Source: Gammaproteobacteria bacterium (GTDB taxonomy: Bacteria > Pseudomonadota > Gammaproteobacteria > HK1). From it: a stretch of DNA of 64,000 nucleotides. Shown piece by piece: positions 1 to 9,546 of the stretch (the first letter of the stretch is position 1; each line of letters begins with the position of its first letter). The DNA lies in contig JAJFJT010000003.1 in assembly GCA_021773795.1 (NCBI GenBank), positions 1 through 64,000 of the forward strand, in the 5' to 3' direction. Below the pieces are notes generated by a model, which was not told the origin of the DNA, made no database searches, and worked only from the letters and a program-made list of their open reading frames with translations. Both the position numbers and the translations under genes were made by a program.

Positions 1-979
1 CGCTCGGCTTCTCGATCCCCTGCATGATCAGCCCCGCGATGCACTCCTCGGATTCGGAAGCTTCGATATCGGCAACGTCGAAGCGCTGGCTGGCATCGAA
101 CGCAACGAAGTTCTCGCGCAGGACGTAGCCGCTGTCGGGAATAACGCCGATGCCGCGCCACTCCCGATCGGCGACATCGAAGACCTCGGCCATGAGTTGT
201 TGTGCCGCCGTGTTGCCGTCGCGCGTCACCGAGCGTGAGTACTGATTTTCCACGCCGTGGCGACCCTCCTCCAGAGCGGCTACGGCCATGTAGGTTCCCT
301 GGATCAGGTCGAGCGGCTCGAAGCCCGTGACGATGATCGGGATGCGATGACGCTCCGCGAGCGGCTCGTATTCCCAGTAACCCATGACGGTGCATACATG
401 CCCGGCAGCGAGGAATCCCTGAACCCGATGGTCGGGGGCTCCGAGAATCGCCTCCATGGCCGGTGGCACCAGCACGTGGGAGACCAGCAATAGGAAATTA
501 TCGATTCCTTGTTGTTGGGCCTGATAGACCGCCATGGCGGTGGCTGGGGCCGTGGTTTCAAAACCGACGGCGAAGAACACCACCGTGCGCTTGGGATTAT
601 CGCGAGCGATTTGCAGGGCATCCAGGGGCGAATAGACGATGCGCACATCGCCGCCCTGGGCGCGGGCGTTCATCAGATTGGTGCTGGAGCCGGGTACGCG
701 CAGCATGTCGCCGAAAGAGGTGAAGATGACCTCGGGTCGGGCGGCGATCTCGATGGCCTTGTCGATGCTGCCCGATGGCGTGACGCAGACTGGGCAGCCG
801 GGACCGTGGAGCAGTTCCACTTCAGCCGGCAGCAACTGATCGATACCGTAGCGCACGATGGCGTGGGTCTGGCCGCCACAGATCTCCATGATGCGCCAGG
901 GTTGGGTGACCAACTGTCTGATGGCCTCGGCACAGTGCTGGCTGGCGTCACCGTCACGGTATTCGTCGACGTACCTCAA
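1..979 (-). CDS. hypD: Hydrogenase maturation protein HypD (C-terminus beyond window)
   Basis: HypD is the Fe-S scaffold that, with HypC, assembles the Fe(CN)2CO centre of [NiFe]-hydrogenases. Translating the minus strand gives about 326 residues, beginning [11 protein letters not shown] like other HypD proteins. The family motifs [21 protein letters not shown] and FFAVGFETT are all readable. The frame is still open at the window edge, so the cysteine-rich C-terminus is missing. The start is TTG at 979, overlapping the hypC stop as TTGA, which suggests translational coupling. It is the last visible gene of the hypA-F-C-D run. The function is secure; the start is inferred from family alignment. 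Confidence 0.93.
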   Translation of the reverse strand, partial: MRYVDEYRDGDASQHCAEAIRQLVTQPWRIMEICGGQTHAIVRYGIDQLLPAEVELLHGPGCPVCVTPSGSIDKAIEIAARPEVIFTSFGDMLRVPGSSTNLMNARAQGGDVRIVYSPLDALQIARDNPKRTVVFFAVGFETTAPATAMAVYQAQQQGIDNFLLLVSHVLVPPAMEAILGAPDHRVQGFLAAGHVCTVMGYWEYEPLAERHRIPIIVTGFEPLDLIQGTYMAVAALEEGRHGVENQYSRSVTRDGNTAAQQLMAEVFDVADREWRGIGVIPDSGYVLRENFVAFDASQRFDVADIEASESEECIAGLIMQGIEKPS

Positions 980-1227
980 GGTGTTTCCTCGCCAGGGGCT
1001 TCCTCGGTGAGACTTTCCAGGTCCGACAGGGAGCGCTGTGCCGCCTCCGGGTCGAGGACGGCAATGGCGATGCCCGCATGCACCAGCACGTAGTCGCCCA
1101 CCAGCGCCTGGGGTACGAAGGCGAGGTTTGCCTCCTTGATGATGCCGGCAAAGGCCACCTTGCCGCTGCGGGTCAGCGGCGCATCACCGTCAACGGCAAT
1201 CAGTTCTCCCGGTACAGCCAGACACAT
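976..1227 (-). CDS. hypC: Hydrogenase assembly chaperone HypC
   Basis: This 83-residue protein begins MCLAVPG, the invariant HypC/HupF N-terminus whose Cys2 binds the iron precursor and the hydrogenase large subunit. The small beta-barrel core follows ([16 protein letters not shown]), with an acidic tail. The ATG at 1227 overlaps the hypF stop as TAATG. The reading frame stays open well upstream, but the MCLAVPG motif fixes the start. It acts with HypD in building the Fe(CN)2CO group for the hydrogenase encoded upstream. Confidence 0.95.
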   Translation of the reverse strand: MCLAVPGELIAVDGDAPLTRSGKVAFAGIIKEANLAFVPQALVGDYVLVHAGIAIAVLDPEAAQRSLSDLESLTEEAPGEETP

Positions 1228-3578
1228 TAGCGGTGTTCCTCGGCGAGTAGTCGCGTGGCCCAAGCCGCTTGGCCCAGGGCAAGGCCACCGTCGTTGGGCG
1301 GGATCCGGCGCTGCCAGAAGGGAGTAAAACCCGCCTCCCGCAACTGCGCCACGCATTGGGTTGTGAGATAGGCATTCTGAAAGCAACCGCCACTCAATAC
1401 CACCCGGGGGACATTGGCGTGACGGGCGAGTGCAACGATGGCCGCCACCAGGCCATTGTGAAAGCGGGCCGCCAAAAGTGCCGTCGGGGTATCGTGGTCT
1501 ATGTCTTTGAGCAGGGCGCGCAGCATGGGGCGCCAATCCAGCACCAGGGGTTCACGGGTGGGGTTTTCAGGCTCTATCACGGGCAGTGCGTAGCCTGCCA
1601 CCGATGGCGCGTCGGAGCTCAGGGCAAACTCCAGAGCCATTGCCGCCTGCCCTTCGAAACTGGTGGTTTGTCCGAGGTCCAGGAGTGCGGCCACCCCGTC
1701 GAACAGGCGCCCGACGCTGGTAGTCTCGGGGCTGTTGATGTTCCGGGAGAGCATGGTGTGCATCAGGGCGCATTCACGGTCGCTGAAGTTCTTAAGGGGT
1801 GCCAAGTCCGACTGCGCAGGCCAAGCTTCGCCGTACAGTTCATACAGCAGGCCAAGGGCGCTGCGCCGGGGTTCACGGATGGCACGTTCTCCACCGGGCA
1901 GGCGGAAGGGATGGATATGGGCCAACCGCTGTATGGAGGTGCCATCTACGAGGATAAATTCACCCCCCCAAAGGCTGCCATCTTCGCCGTAGCCGCTGCC
2001 ATCCCAGGCGACTCCCAGCACCGGTTCGTCGAGCCCATGCTCGGCCATGCAGGAAAGGATGTGGGCGAGGTGATGCTGCACCGGGATGACCCGTGGGCCA
2101 TAGCGCTCCGCGAGTTGGGTGCTGTAGTAATCCGGATGTAAATCGCAGGCGACAGCGGCGGGGGGCTGGCCGTGGATCTGTAACAGATCCTCCGCGGCCC
2201 GGGTGAAAGCCTCACGTGCCGATGCACTGCCGAGATCACCGATATGCGATCCCACCACCACTTGGTCATCGTGGCTGAGTGCGACCGCGGCCTTGAGATG
2301 ACCGCCAAGGGCGAGCACCGGGGGCCGGGATACCGTCAGTTCCACACTGTCGGGCGCGTAGCCACGTGCACGCCGAAGCAGGGTGATTTCATCCGCCATA
2401 AATCGGGCGACGGAGTCGTCCACGGCACGGGCGATGGGACGGTCATGGATGAGAAATACATCGGCAATTCCGGCCAGCCGTTGCCGTGCTTCCTCCTCAT
2501 CGATCACCATGGGTTCTTCGGCCAGGTTGCCGCTGGTGGCCACTATGGCAAAGCCCAGTTCCCGCAGCAGCAGATGATGTAGCGGGGTATAGGGCAGCAT
2601 GGCGCCGAGCAGGGGATTGTCCGGCGCAAGTTCTATAGCAAGTGGTGTGCCTGGTGATGAGCGGGAATGGCGACGCAGCAGGACGATGGGTGCCTGTGGG
2701 GAGCAGAGCAAGGCCCGCTCTTTGTCTGAAAGCTCGCAATGCGTATGAAGCCGGGAGAGCGAGGGAAACATCACCGCGAAGGCTTTGTCCGGGCGGTTTT
2801 TCCGTTGCCGCAATCGGGTGACGGCCTTGGCATTGCGTGCATCCACCAGCAACTGGAAACCACCCAGGCCCTTGAGGGCGACGATTTTTCCGGCCCGGAT
2901 GGCTGCAACAGCGGCAAGCAGGGCCCGATCGCGCTTTGCCAGAATCTCACTGTTGGCATCGGTCAGTGCCAGTTGTGGACCACACTCGGGGCAGGCATTG
3001 GGCTGGGCGTGGAAGCGCCGATCATCAGGTGTTTCGTATTCCTTCTGACAGGCGGGGCACATGCGGAATTTGGCCATAGTGGTGTTATGGCGATCGTAGG
3101 GCAGGGCCTTGAGGATGCTGAAGCGGGGGCCGCAATGGGTGCAGTTGGTGAAGGGATAGCGATACCGTCGGTTGTCCGGGTCAAGGATCTCCGCGAGGCA
3201 TTCATCGCAGGTCGCGATGTCCGGCAGCATTCGTGCCGTCGCAGGACCGGAGGACTCGCTGTCATGGATCTCAAAGCTGGAGTACCCGTGGGGCTTGCCT
3301 GCTGCCGACTCATCCACCCGGCTCAGGTTGGCAAGGGGGGGCAGTTCATTTTCGAGGCGGTGGCGGAAGGTATTGATGGCTACCCGTGGCCCCTCCACCT
3401 CAATCTCCACACCCGCCGCTGAATTGCTTACCCAGCCTGTCAGGCCGCAGGCCCGGGCGAGGCGATAGACATGGGGGCGAAAACCGACACCCTGCACCAC
3501 GCCTTCCAGGCACAGATGCCATCGTTCGGGCGCATCGGCATCAGCCATGCAGCCGGGGAGTGACGGACGGGCGCTCAA
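1227..3578 (-). CDS. hypF: Carbamoyltransferase HypF
   Basis: HypF converts carbamoyl phosphate to the thiocarbamate that supplies cyanide ligands for the NiFe site. Domains in order: N-terminal acylphosphatase domain (VVQGVGFRPHVYRLA, about residue 27); two C4 zinc fingers (CDEC...CTHC and CPAC...CPEC, about 120-200); a YrdC-like domain (KGLGGFQLLVDA); and a Kae1-like C-terminal domain (HHLAHILSCMAEHG, GVAWDGSGYG, VLSGGCFQNAYL). Length is about 780 aa, as usual. The start is uncertain. TTG at 3578 overlaps the hypA stop and has an upstream GGAAGG. ATG at 3548 (MADADAPERW) gives a more typical N-terminus. Confidence 0.95.
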   Translation of the reverse strand: MSARPSLPGCMADADAPERWHLCLEGVVQGVGFRPHVYRLARACGLTGWVSNSAAGVEIEVEGPRVAINTFRHRLENELPPLANLSRVDESAAGKPHGYSSFEIHDSESSGPATARMLPDIATCDECLAEILDPDNRRYRYPFTNCTHCGPRFSILKALPYDRHNTTMAKFRMCPACQKEYETPDDRRFHAQPNACPECGPQLALTDANSEILAKRDRALLAAVAAIRAGKIVALKGLGGFQLLVDARNAKAVTRLRQRKNRPDKAFAVMFPSLSRLHTHCELSDKERALLCSPQAPIVLLRRHSRSSPGTPLAIELAPDNPLLGAMLPYTPLHHLLLRELGFAIVATSGNLAEEPMVIDEEEARQRLAGIADVFLIHDRPIARAVDDSVARFMADEITLLRRARGYAPDSVELTVSRPPVLALGGHLKAAVALSHDDQVVVGSHIGDLGSASAREAFTRAAEDLLQIHGQPPAAVACDLHPDYYSTQLAERYGPRVIPVQHHLAHILSCMAEHGLDEPVLGVAWDGSGYGEDGSLWGGEFILVDGTSIQRLAHIHPFRLPGGERAIREPRRSALGLLYELYGEAWPAQSDLAPLKNFSDRECALMHTMLSRNINSPETTSVGRLFDGVAALLDLGQTTSFEGQAAMALEFALSSDAPSVAGYALPVIEPENPTREPLVLDWRPMLRALLKDIDHDTPTALLAARFHNGLVAAIVALARHANVPRVVLSGGCFQNAYLTTQCVAQLREAGFTPFWQRRIPPNDGGLALGQAAWATRLLAEEHR

Positions 3579-3844
3579 TCGCTGCCTTCCACCTCAATAC
3601 TTTGCAGAATCAGGGCCTGGGCATTGGGGTCATTGATATCGCTGGATACCTCAAACTCCAGGGCTGCACCTTCCGCCCGGGTGCCTCGTGACGACTGCGC
3701 AAAATGTTCGCGAAAGTGCTCGGGGGACATATGGCTCATGGCTCCAAGCCACACCCGCACACCCACCACTCGCTCCGCTTTTTCGGCGGCCGCCAGGCTT
3801 TCAACTTTCGCCATCAAATCCCGCATTAATGAGGCTTCATGCAT
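3575..3844 (-). CDS. hypA: HypA-like nickel insertion protein lacking the zinc finger
   Basis: HypA delivers nickel to the hydrogenase large subunit. This 89-residue protein begins MHEASLMRDLM, keeping the nickel-ligand His2, and keeps the flanking family segments: GVRVWLGAMSHMSPEHFREHF, then AEGAALEFEV, then QSIEVE. HypA is normally about 113 aa with two CxxC pairs forming a zinc site. Here that stretch is replaced by a short SSDINDPNAQA linker, and the protein has no cysteine at all. It is first of the hypAFCD group and overlaps hypF by 4 nt. It is either a genuine zinc-free variant or a protein that has lost function. Confidence 0.85.
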   Translation of the reverse strand: MHEASLMRDLMAKVESLAAAEKAERVVGVRVWLGAMSHMSPEHFREHFAQSSRGTRAEGAALEFEVSSDINDPNAQALILQSIEVEGSD

Positions 3845-3886
3845 AGTGCCATTCTACACCGTGGGAATAGATTTCAGGACGACGGC

Positions 3887-4092
3887 TGTACGACTAACGA
3901 AACTCTGTCATTCCGGATGTAGCCCCGTATCAAGTACGGGGCAGGCTGTGCAAAAGTCCGGAATCCAGGGACCAACGGCCGTGTAAGCAGAGCTTCCAAA
4001 ATCCGTCGCTACATCGAGCGAGCCGAGGAGGCTCCTTGCTCAGCCTTCGTTCCCTGGATACCCGCGTCCGCGAGTATGAGGGGGAAGCTTAG
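3887..4092. repeat. Intergenic repeat-like sequence with distant inverted arms
   Basis: The gap between hypA and the protease gene shows no coding potential. It holds an imperfect stem (CCCCGTATCAAGTACGGGG near 3924) and a pair of inverted arms: ATCCAGGGA near 3963 and TCCCTGGAT near 4051. The sequence resembles the dispersed non-coding repeats common between genes in proteobacteria. I cannot count other copies from one window. Confidence 0.45.
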
Positions 4093-4096
4093 GTAA

Positions 4097-4582
4097 TCAG
4101 TTGGCTGATATCCGCGAATTAATCTGTGAAAGGATTTGCTGGGCTACGGCTTTGGCTGCCACCGCCACCTCCGCTGACAGGCCCGCTCCCGGTTCCAGAT
4201 TTCCGGCCTCCACCGCGTAAATGGAGAGGCTTCCGGGCGTATGTCCCAATGCCTTGGCAAGGGCCATGGCCTCGGCCAGGCCGAAGCCGTGACTCGAACA
4301 GCGGGCCAGATCCTTCGGTGTGGCTTGCTGGCCGTCTCCGAGGTGATGGATGGTGCCTGGCGGCGCGCCGGACACGGCGGCATCGAGCACGATGGTGAGC
4401 GCACTGTCTTGCCACAGGTCCAGCAGCCCCAGGGCATCGCCCGGGCTCTCGGTGAAGGTACATCCGGACGGTAGCGGCTCCAGATGTTTGGCAATTTCCA
4501 CACCTACGCCGTCATCACCGCGAAAACGGTTGCCGAGGGCAATAATGGCAATCCCTTTGGCTTCCAGCGAATCGGCCTTCAT
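4097..4582 (-). CDS. [NiFe]-hydrogenase maturation endopeptidase (HycI/HoxW type)
   Basis: This 161-aa protein is a nickel-dependent peptidase that removes the C-terminal tail of the hydrogenase large subunit after nickel insertion. The signature ALGNRFRGDDGVGVEIAKHL lies near residue 15, with the conserved nickel-ligand acidic residue in GDDGVG. The LDAA motif near residue 66 and SSHGFGLAEAMALAKALG near 95 follow the M52 fold. It lies just downstream of the large-subunit gene, separated by a repeat, and its likely substrate is that subunit. Confidence 0.9.
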   Translation of the reverse strand: MKADSLEAKGIAIIALGNRFRGDDGVGVEIAKHLEPLPSGCTFTESPGDALGLLDLWQDSALTIVLDAAVSGAPPGTIHHLGDGQQATPKDLARCSSHGFGLAEAMALAKALGHTPGSLSIYAVEAGNLEPGAGLSAEVAVAAKAVAQQILSQINSRISAN

Positions 4583-4748
4583 ATGTAGGATCTCTAAACC
4601 AATTGAAACACAGGGAATAATCTATAGTCGGGTTACGCTGCGCTAACCCGACCTACCAGCGACTAGCATCTCGTGGCTTTGGAACATAGGCTTTACAGTA
4701 GGTCGGGTTAGCGACAGCGTAACCCGACAACAACACTAACGTATGAAT
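4583..4748. repeat. Palindromic intergenic repeat, copy 1
   Basis: This spacer between the large-subunit gene and the protease gene carries two inverted units based on TCGGGTTACGCTGCGCTAAC and its complement (near 4627-4655 and 4698-4729). Its left part (TTGAAACACAGGGAATA...) and its right end (ACAACACTAACGTATGA) recur in the same order and orientation at 10129-10422. The middle part (GGAACATAGGCTTTACAGTA) recurs there in inverted orientation. It is probably a dispersed REP/MITE-like element. It lies inside the operon and may form RNA hairpins. Confidence 0.7.
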
Positions 4749-4753
4749 CGGCC

Positions 4754-6043
4754 TCAGCTGCGTTCGACATCGAGCTTGAGAAAGTGGGTGGCGCAGGAGA
4801 TGCAGGGGTCGTAATTGCGAATGGTTTGTTCGCATCTCCATTTCAATTCATCGTCCGGGAGGGCCATATTGCGTGCCACCAGATCGCGCAGATCGTCTTC
4901 GATCATGCCCTGGTTCTGTGAGGTGGGGGGGACAATGCGGGCTTCGACCACCAGGCCATTCTCATCCAGTTGGTAACGGTGATAGAGAATACCGCGCGGT
5001 GCCTCGGTGCAGCCGTGGCCGGTACCGGCACGGGCTTCGAGTTCTACTGCCGCTTGCTCCGGTGGCTCGTAGTGCTCAACGAGGCGCAGTGCCTCGTCGC
5101 AGGCGTGCAGGACTTCGATGGCGCGCACGATAATGCTTTTGAAAGGATTGTTACAGGGTGGTGCGAGCCCAACGCTCTCCGCCAGCTCGCGGGCAATGGG
5201 GGCCAGTTGCGGATAGTTGAGATTGAAACGCGCCAGGGGGCCTACCAGATAGCTGCCGCGCCCCTTGAGGGTGGAGTGGAGGGCGGTGGAATGCGGGACA
5301 TGACTTTCCTCGAAATAGTTTTCGTACTCCTCCACGGCGATATCGAGGCCGGCGCTGGAGACGATGCGTCCTTCATTCATTGGATACTCGTCCGGATGCC
5401 GCAGGGCCACGAATTCGTAATCGCGCTCGAAGTCCGGAAACTCCAGGCCGGCGGTCCAGCGCACCGTTTCTATGGCCGCGTCCCGTGCCCACTTCAGATC
5501 TTCTGTCAAGGCTTTTAGTTCAGCCTTGGTCGGTCGTCGGTAAAAGCCACCCGGGCGGATATTAATGGGATGAATCTCGCGCCCGCCCACGGTGCGAACG
5601 ATGGCGTTACCCGCCTTCTTGAGACGAAGGCCACGCTCGACGATTTCTGGATAATCCTTGGCTACCGCGATGGCGCTCTCGTAACCGAGAAAATCCGGCG
5701 CGTGCAGCATGTAGATGTGCAGCACGTGGCTTTCGATCCATTCGCCGCAATAGAGCAGTCGCCGTAGCGCACGTAAGGGGCCGCCAACCTGCACATCCAG
5801 AAGCCCCTCCAGTGCATGCACGGCGCTCATCTGGTAGGCCACCGGGCAGATGCCGCAGATGCGGGCGACGATGTCAGGCACCTCGATGAAATCCCGGCCG
5901 CGCAGAAAGGCCTCGAAAAAGCGCGGGGGCTCAAAGATTTCCAGTCGCACATCTTTGACCTGATCACCCTTGAAGTGCACGTGCAGGGCACCCTCACCCT
6001 CAACCCGGGCGAGGTAATCCACCTTGATGGTTTTACGGCTCAT
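4754..6043 (-). CDS. Group 3b [NiFe]-hydrogenase large (alpha) subunit
   Basis: This 429-aa catalytic subunit of a cytosolic NAD(P)-linked (sulf)hydrogenase has its active-site ligands in [11 protein letters not shown] (C63, C66) and DPCISCATH (C414, C417). It ends nine residues after H420, the expected cleavage point of the maturation protease. Overall sequence, size and partner genes fit group 3b rather than membrane uptake or group 3d enzymes. ATG at 6043 is chosen because AAGGAG lies just upstream and [18 protein letters not shown] matches the family N-terminus. The gene overlaps the small-subunit gene by 11 nt. Confidence 0.95.
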   Translation of the reverse strand: MSRKTIKVDYLARVEGEGALHVHFKGDQVKDVRLEIFEPPRFFEAFLRGRDFIEVPDIVARICGICPVAYQMSAVHALEGLLDVQVGGPLRALRRLLYCGEWIESHVLHIYMLHAPDFLGYESAIAVAKDYPEIVERGLRLKKAGNAIVRTVGGREIHPINIRPGGFYRRPTKAELKALTEDLKWARDAAIETVRWTAGLEFPDFERDYEFVALRHPDEYPMNEGRIVSSAGLDIAVEEYENYFEESHVPHSTALHSTLKGRGSYLVGPLARFNLNYPQLAPIARELAESVGLAPPCNNPFKSIIVRAIEVLHACDEALRLVEHYEPPEQAAVELEARAGTGHGCTEAPRGILYHRYQLDENGLVVEARIVPPTSQNQGMIEDDLRDLVARNMALPDDELKWRCEQTIRNYDPCISCATHFLKLDVERS

Positions 6044-6821
6044 GCTTTTCGCTCTCCTTACGGAAGTCCTCTGCCCAGGCATTGAAGTTGCGGAAGGCGT
6101 GGCGGATGGTCATCTGTTTGGCACCGAGCCGCTGCCATTCGGCGGCCAGGGCCCGGGTGTTAGGGTTTTCCTTTGGGCCGTAGCAACCAAAGCAGCCACG
6201 GTTGTAGCGTGGGCATAAGGCCTCGCAGCCGGCGTGGGTGACCGGGCCCAGGCAGGGGGTGCCGTGGGCAACCATCACACAGACCGTGCCGGCCAGTTTG
6301 CATTCCATACACACGCTATGGGCCGGCGTGTTCGGTTTTCGGCCATGGAGCAATGCCTCGATGACCTCCAGTAACTGTGTCTTGTTGATCGGGCAACCAC
6401 GTAGCTCGAAATCCACTTTGACGTGATGGGAAATGGGGGTGGATGTCTTGAGGGTGTCGATGTATTCGGGGTGGGCGTAGACCACGCGGGTGAATTCTTT
6501 TACGTCCTTGAAGTTGCGCAGAGCCTGAATACCACCTGCGGTAGCGCAGGCGCCGATGGTGATCAGCACCCGTGAGCTGCGCCGAATTTGGTGGATGCGC
6601 TCGGCATCGTGTGGGGTGGTGATGGAGCCTTCCACCAGGGATAAATCGTAGGGCCCCTTCTGCATCGCCCTTGATGCCTCGGCGAAGTAGGCAATCTCCA
6701 CTGCTTCACTGACCGCCAGCAGTTCGTCCTCGCAGTCCAGCAGGCTCAGCTGGCAGCCGTCGCAGGAGGCAAACTTCCAGACCGCGAGTTTGGGTTTAAC
6801 AGGCTGTTGAAAAACCTTCAT
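6033..6821 (-). CDS. Group 3b [NiFe]-hydrogenase small (delta) subunit
   Basis: This roughly 262-aa protein carries the Fe-S relay to the NiFe site. The proximal-cluster motif [11 protein letters not shown] sits near residue 19, GACATAGG near 100, and a C-terminal cysteine-rich region reads [11 protein letters not shown]...[30 protein letters not shown]. There is no Tat signal, so it is cytosolic. Its first residues, MKVFQQPV, are encoded by the terminal inverted repeat of the 6799-7036 element, and the conserved protein begins at [12 protein letters not shown] lies 9 nt before the ATG. The frame is open to 6968, so longer starts are possible. Confidence 0.93.
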   Translation of the reverse strand: MKVFQQPVKPKLAVWKFASCDGCQLSLLDCEDELLAVSEAVEIAYFAEASRAMQKGPYDLSLVEGSITTPHDAERIHQIRRSSRVLITIGACATAGGIQALRNFKDVKEFTRVVYAHPEYIDTLKTSTPISHHVKVDFELRGCPINKTQLLEVIEALLHGRKPNTPAHSVCMECKLAGTVCVMVAHGTPCLGPVTHAGCEALCPRYNRGCFGCYGPKENPNTRALAAEWQRLGAKQMTIRHAFRNFNAWAEDFRKESEKHEP

Positions 6822-7036
6822 GCGGCACCATCCTGCGTTAAAAATCGTCTTAAAATGCTCATTTACGGCTTGTAGCGTCTCTCTCGCACATCCTTGACCG
6901 TTCCCGCACGTCCTGTGCTCCACGGCATAAAGCCTTCCATGGCTAAATGCTTCGCGACGTAAGTCCATCCATGGCCAAAGCTTTTTCGCCTAGTTTGCCT
7001 TGTCTTGCACTCGCCTGAACCTTTTTCAACAGCCTG
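6799..7036. mobile_element. MITE-like element with terminal inverted repeats
   Basis: This 238-bp non-coding element is bounded by inverted copies of CAGGCTGTTGAAAAA. TTTA abuts both ends (6795-6798 and 7037-7040), consistent with a target-site duplication. It encodes no transposase. It lies exactly between the gamma-subunit gene and the small-subunit gene, and its left end forms the first codons of the small subunit. Part of its interior (GCTTCGCGACGTAA, CATGGCCAAA) resembles 10489-10545 near hpnN. The transposase that would mobilise it is not in the window. Confidence 0.75.
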
Positions 7037-7051
7037 TTTATTATTGGTATC

Positions 7052-7888
7052 TCAGATCTCATCCCGCTTCAGCAGTGCTTCCACGCGGTCATAGCGGAAT
7101 ACCGGGCCGTCCTTGCAGATGAAATGCGGCCCGAACTGGCAGTGCCCACAGGAGCCAGTGGCGCACTGCATATTGCGTTCCATGGAGACATAAAGTTGTT
7201 GGGTATTCATACCCATATCCAGCAGTGCCTGGGTGCTGAAACGGATCATGATTTCCGGGCCACAGAGCATGACCACGGTGTCTGCCGGATCGAGATTGAT
7301 CTTGGGTAGCAGGCGGGTGACCACACCCACATCTCCGAGCCAGTCGCGGCCAGCATGATCCACCGTGACCCTCACCTGGAAATCCGGAACCCGTCGCCAG
7401 CGCTCCAGTTCCCGGTGATAGAGGAGGTCGGCGGGGCTGCGGGCACCATAAAGTAGCGCGATGCGACCATAGGAGTGCCGTTGTGCCAGCAGGTGATAGA
7501 TCACGGGTCGTAGTGGTGCGAGACCGATGCCGCCAGCAATCAGCAGGATATCGGCACCACGCGCCTGGTCCAGGGGCCATGGTTTGCCGAAGGGGCCGCG
7601 GATGCCCAGTGGCTCATTACGCTTTAGCTGGAGCAGGGCGTGGCTGACGGCACCGACATCACGGATGGTGTGGACAAGACGTCCGCGCTCTCCAGGATCA
7701 CCGCTGATACTGATGGGCACCTCGCCTACACCGAAGGCATAGAGCATGTTGAACTGGCCGGGTAGAAACACTGGAAGTTTTTCACCCTCCGGTGGTTCAG
7801 CTATCAGGCTCAGCACATCCGCGGTTTCACGTATGCGGCGCTGTACTGGCAGAAAGCGGGGCAGCATGGGATCAGGGCACTGGTTCAT
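7052..7888 (-). CDS. Group 3b hydrogenase gamma subunit (FAD/NAD(P) reductase)
   Basis: This 278-aa ferredoxin-reductase-like subunit passes electrons between NAD(P)H and the Fe-S chain. It has a flavin-binding barrel (FLPGQFNMLYAFGVGEVPISISG), a nucleotide-binding motif (IAGGIGLAPLRPVIYHLL), a VMLCGPEIMIRF loop, and a C-terminal 2Fe-2S site CATGSCGHCQFGPHFICKDG like that of dihydroorotate dehydrogenase PyrK. ATG at 7888 is chosen over longer in-frame starts because it lies 7 nt after the preceding stop. It is co-transcribed with the beta subunit and the cNMP-binding gene. Confidence 0.93.
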   Translation of the reverse strand: MNQCPDPMLPRFLPVQRRIRETADVLSLIAEPPEGEKLPVFLPGQFNMLYAFGVGEVPISISGDPGERGRLVHTIRDVGAVSHALLQLKRNEPLGIRGPFGKPWPLDQARGADILLIAGGIGLAPLRPVIYHLLAQRHSYGRIALLYGARSPADLLYHRELERWRRVPDFQVRVTVDHAGRDWLGDVGVVTRLLPKINLDPADTVVMLCGPEIMIRFSTQALLDMGMNTQQLYVSMERNMQCATGSCGHCQFGPHFICKDGPVFRYDRVEALLKRDEI

Positions 7889-7895
7889 TCCGGCG

Positions 7896-8351
7896 TTATG
7901 CACCGTAGATATCGGCAGCCTGGAAGCGGGCCATTTGCAGCCGCTCCAGCAATGGCGGGACAAAGCACTTCATCATTTCATAGCCGACGTGGTGATCCGC
8001 TTCGCATTTCGCACGCAGGCAGGTGGCCTCGAAGGCCACTGCCCGGGTCAGCTCCACTGCGCGGGCATCGAAGGACCACCGATAGGGGGGTAGTAACCAG
8101 TTACTGCCAAGCATGTCGCCATCCTTGATGGTGAGAAAACTGAGGGGGTCACGGCCGGGCCCCTTCATTTCCAGGGCCACGGTGCCATGACGAATAAGGT
8201 GAAAGTGGTCAGCGTCGCCGCCTTCGCGAAAAATATAGTCGTTCGCCTGAAATACGACATTGCTGGCGCAGCCGGCGATGAGTTCGATGATCTCGTTCTC
8301 CAGTTCCGTGGTGAAGGGATGCTGGCGCAGGAGTTCCGCGATGTCTTTCAT
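7896..8351 (-). CDS. Cyclic-nucleotide-binding domain protein in hydrogenase operon
   Basis: This 151-aa protein is essentially a single CRP-type cyclic-nucleotide-binding domain: [22 protein letters not shown] near residue 41, then [16 protein letters not shown] and [13 protein letters not shown]. No DNA-binding helix-turn-helix follows, so it is not a CRP/FNR transcription factor. It overlaps the beta-subunit gene by 4 nt and precedes gamma by 7 nt, so it is made with the enzyme. It may be an allosteric or accessory component. Whether it binds cAMP cannot be told by eye: the phosphate-cassette Arg is not obvious. Confidence 0.85.
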   Translation of the reverse strand: MKDIAELLRQHPFTTELENEIIELIAGCASNVVFQANDYIFREGGDADHFHLIRHGTVALEMKGPGRDPLSFLTIKDGDMLGSNWLLPPYRWSFDARAVELTRAVAFEATCLRAKCEADHHVGYEMMKCFVPPLLERLQMARFQAADIYGA

Positions 8352-9490
8352 GATGTGTCCTCCGGAGGCGGAGCGGTGCTACCGATAGCCGCTGCTTCCT
8401 CGGTGATATCGATGCCGGTGGGGCACCAACTGATGCAGCGTCCGCAACCGACGCAACCACTGCTGCCGAATTGGTCGATCCAGTGGGCAAGCTTGTGGGT
8501 GAGCCACTGTCGGTAGCGGGATTTTACCGAGCTGCGGATGCTGCCCCCGTGGATATAGGAAAATTCGCTATTGAAGCAGGAATCCCAGCGTCGCCAGCGC
8601 TCTGCGGTCTCACCTGCAAGATCGGCCGTATCCTCGACGCTGGTGCAAAAACAGGTGGGGCAGACCATGGTGCAGTTGCTGCAGCCAAGGCAGCGGGCAG
8701 CCACTTCGTCCCAGCGTGGGTGCTCGGGATTATCCTGCAGGCGCTCCTTGAGGCCTTTAGTGTCGAGGTGGCGCCCCATATTTTCAGCGGTCCGCGCCAG
8801 TATGTTTGCGGCCGTCGCCAGATCTTCGGCGCTGGCTTCGCGGCTCGCTACATCGTGCATCAAGTTGGCCCCGATCTGACTGCTAATCTCCACCAGAAAC
8901 TCATGCCTATCTGCACTCAGCAGTTCGGTGAGGGCGAGGTCAAAGCCACTGGTGGCCTGTGGCCCGGTCTTCATGGAGGTACAGAAACAGGTGCCGCCGG
9001 CTTCGCCGCAATTGAGGGCGATAATAAAGCTGTCGTTGCGGCGCTGGTGATAGCCTGCATCCTCATGCCCTGCCTGCAGAAAGACCTTGTCCTGGATGGC
9101 CATGGCGTGGAGTTCGCAACTACGTACTCCCAGGAAAGCGTACTTCTGGATTGGTGTTTTGTCGTGGCTAAAGCGCACTTCATTGCCGCTGCGACTCACC
9201 GACCACAAACGCAGATGGGGCGGATGCAGGAACTTCTTCCAGGAATGGGGACCTACGGTGTAGCCAAACAGGGCCTGGTCCGTGCGTTTTTTCAGGCGAT
9301 AGCTGCCAGGCTGCTGTTCATCGGTCCACCCCTGCGGCAGATCGGCCACGGAGTCGAGCTCGTCGTAGACGATCGCCTGATCCCGCAGGATGGGTCCGAT
9401 GACCCTGTAGCCTGCCTTTTGCAGTGCGCAAACCAAGGTATGGAGCGCCTTTTCAGCGATAACGACGGGGAATGCCGATTCTGTTTCCAC
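8348..9490 (-). CDS. Group 3b hydrogenase beta subunit (4Fe-4S)
   Basis: This 380-aa iron-sulfur subunit of the sulfhydrogenase type has [17 protein letters not shown] near residue 123. Two 4Fe-4S ferredoxin motifs follow: [16 protein letters not shown] near 270 and [16 protein letters not shown] near 345. It links the flavin subunit to the small subunit. The start is GTG at 9490 with GGAGGG upstream. It is the first gene of the hydrogenase operon, and the 264 bp before it should hold the operon promoter. Confidence 0.93.
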   Translation of the reverse strand: METESAFPVVIAEKALHTLVCALQKAGYRVIGPILRDQAIVYDELDSVADLPQGWTDEQQPGSYRLKKRTDQALFGYTVGPHSWKKFLHPPHLRLWSVSRSGNEVRFSHDKTPIQKYAFLGVRSCELHAMAIQDKVFLQAGHEDAGYHQRRNDSFIIALNCGEAGGTCFCTSMKTGPQATSGFDLALTELLSADRHEFLVEISSQIGANLMHDVASREASAEDLATAANILARTAENMGRHLDTKGLKERLQDNPEHPRWDEVAARCLGCSNCTMVCPTCFCTSVEDTADLAGETAERWRRWDSCFNSEFSYIHGGSIRSSVKSRYRQWLTHKLAHWIDQFGSSGCVGCGRCISWCPTGIDITEEAAAIGSTAPPPEDTS

Positions 9491-9546
9491 TGCTTTAATC
9501 CCTCCTGGACACTCACAGTGTGGACTACAGCGGGGCTAAAGCAAGC

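Noticed and set aside
1269-2141. 290-codon plus-strand open frame
   Set aside because: It lies fully antisense to hypF, whose motifs are complete.
4754-9490. Group 3d (HoxEFUYH) or membrane uptake hydrogenase
   Set aside because: There are no HoxF/HoxU subunits, no Tat signal on the small subunit and no cytochrome b; the beta/gamma subunits are of the group 3b sulfhydrogenase type.
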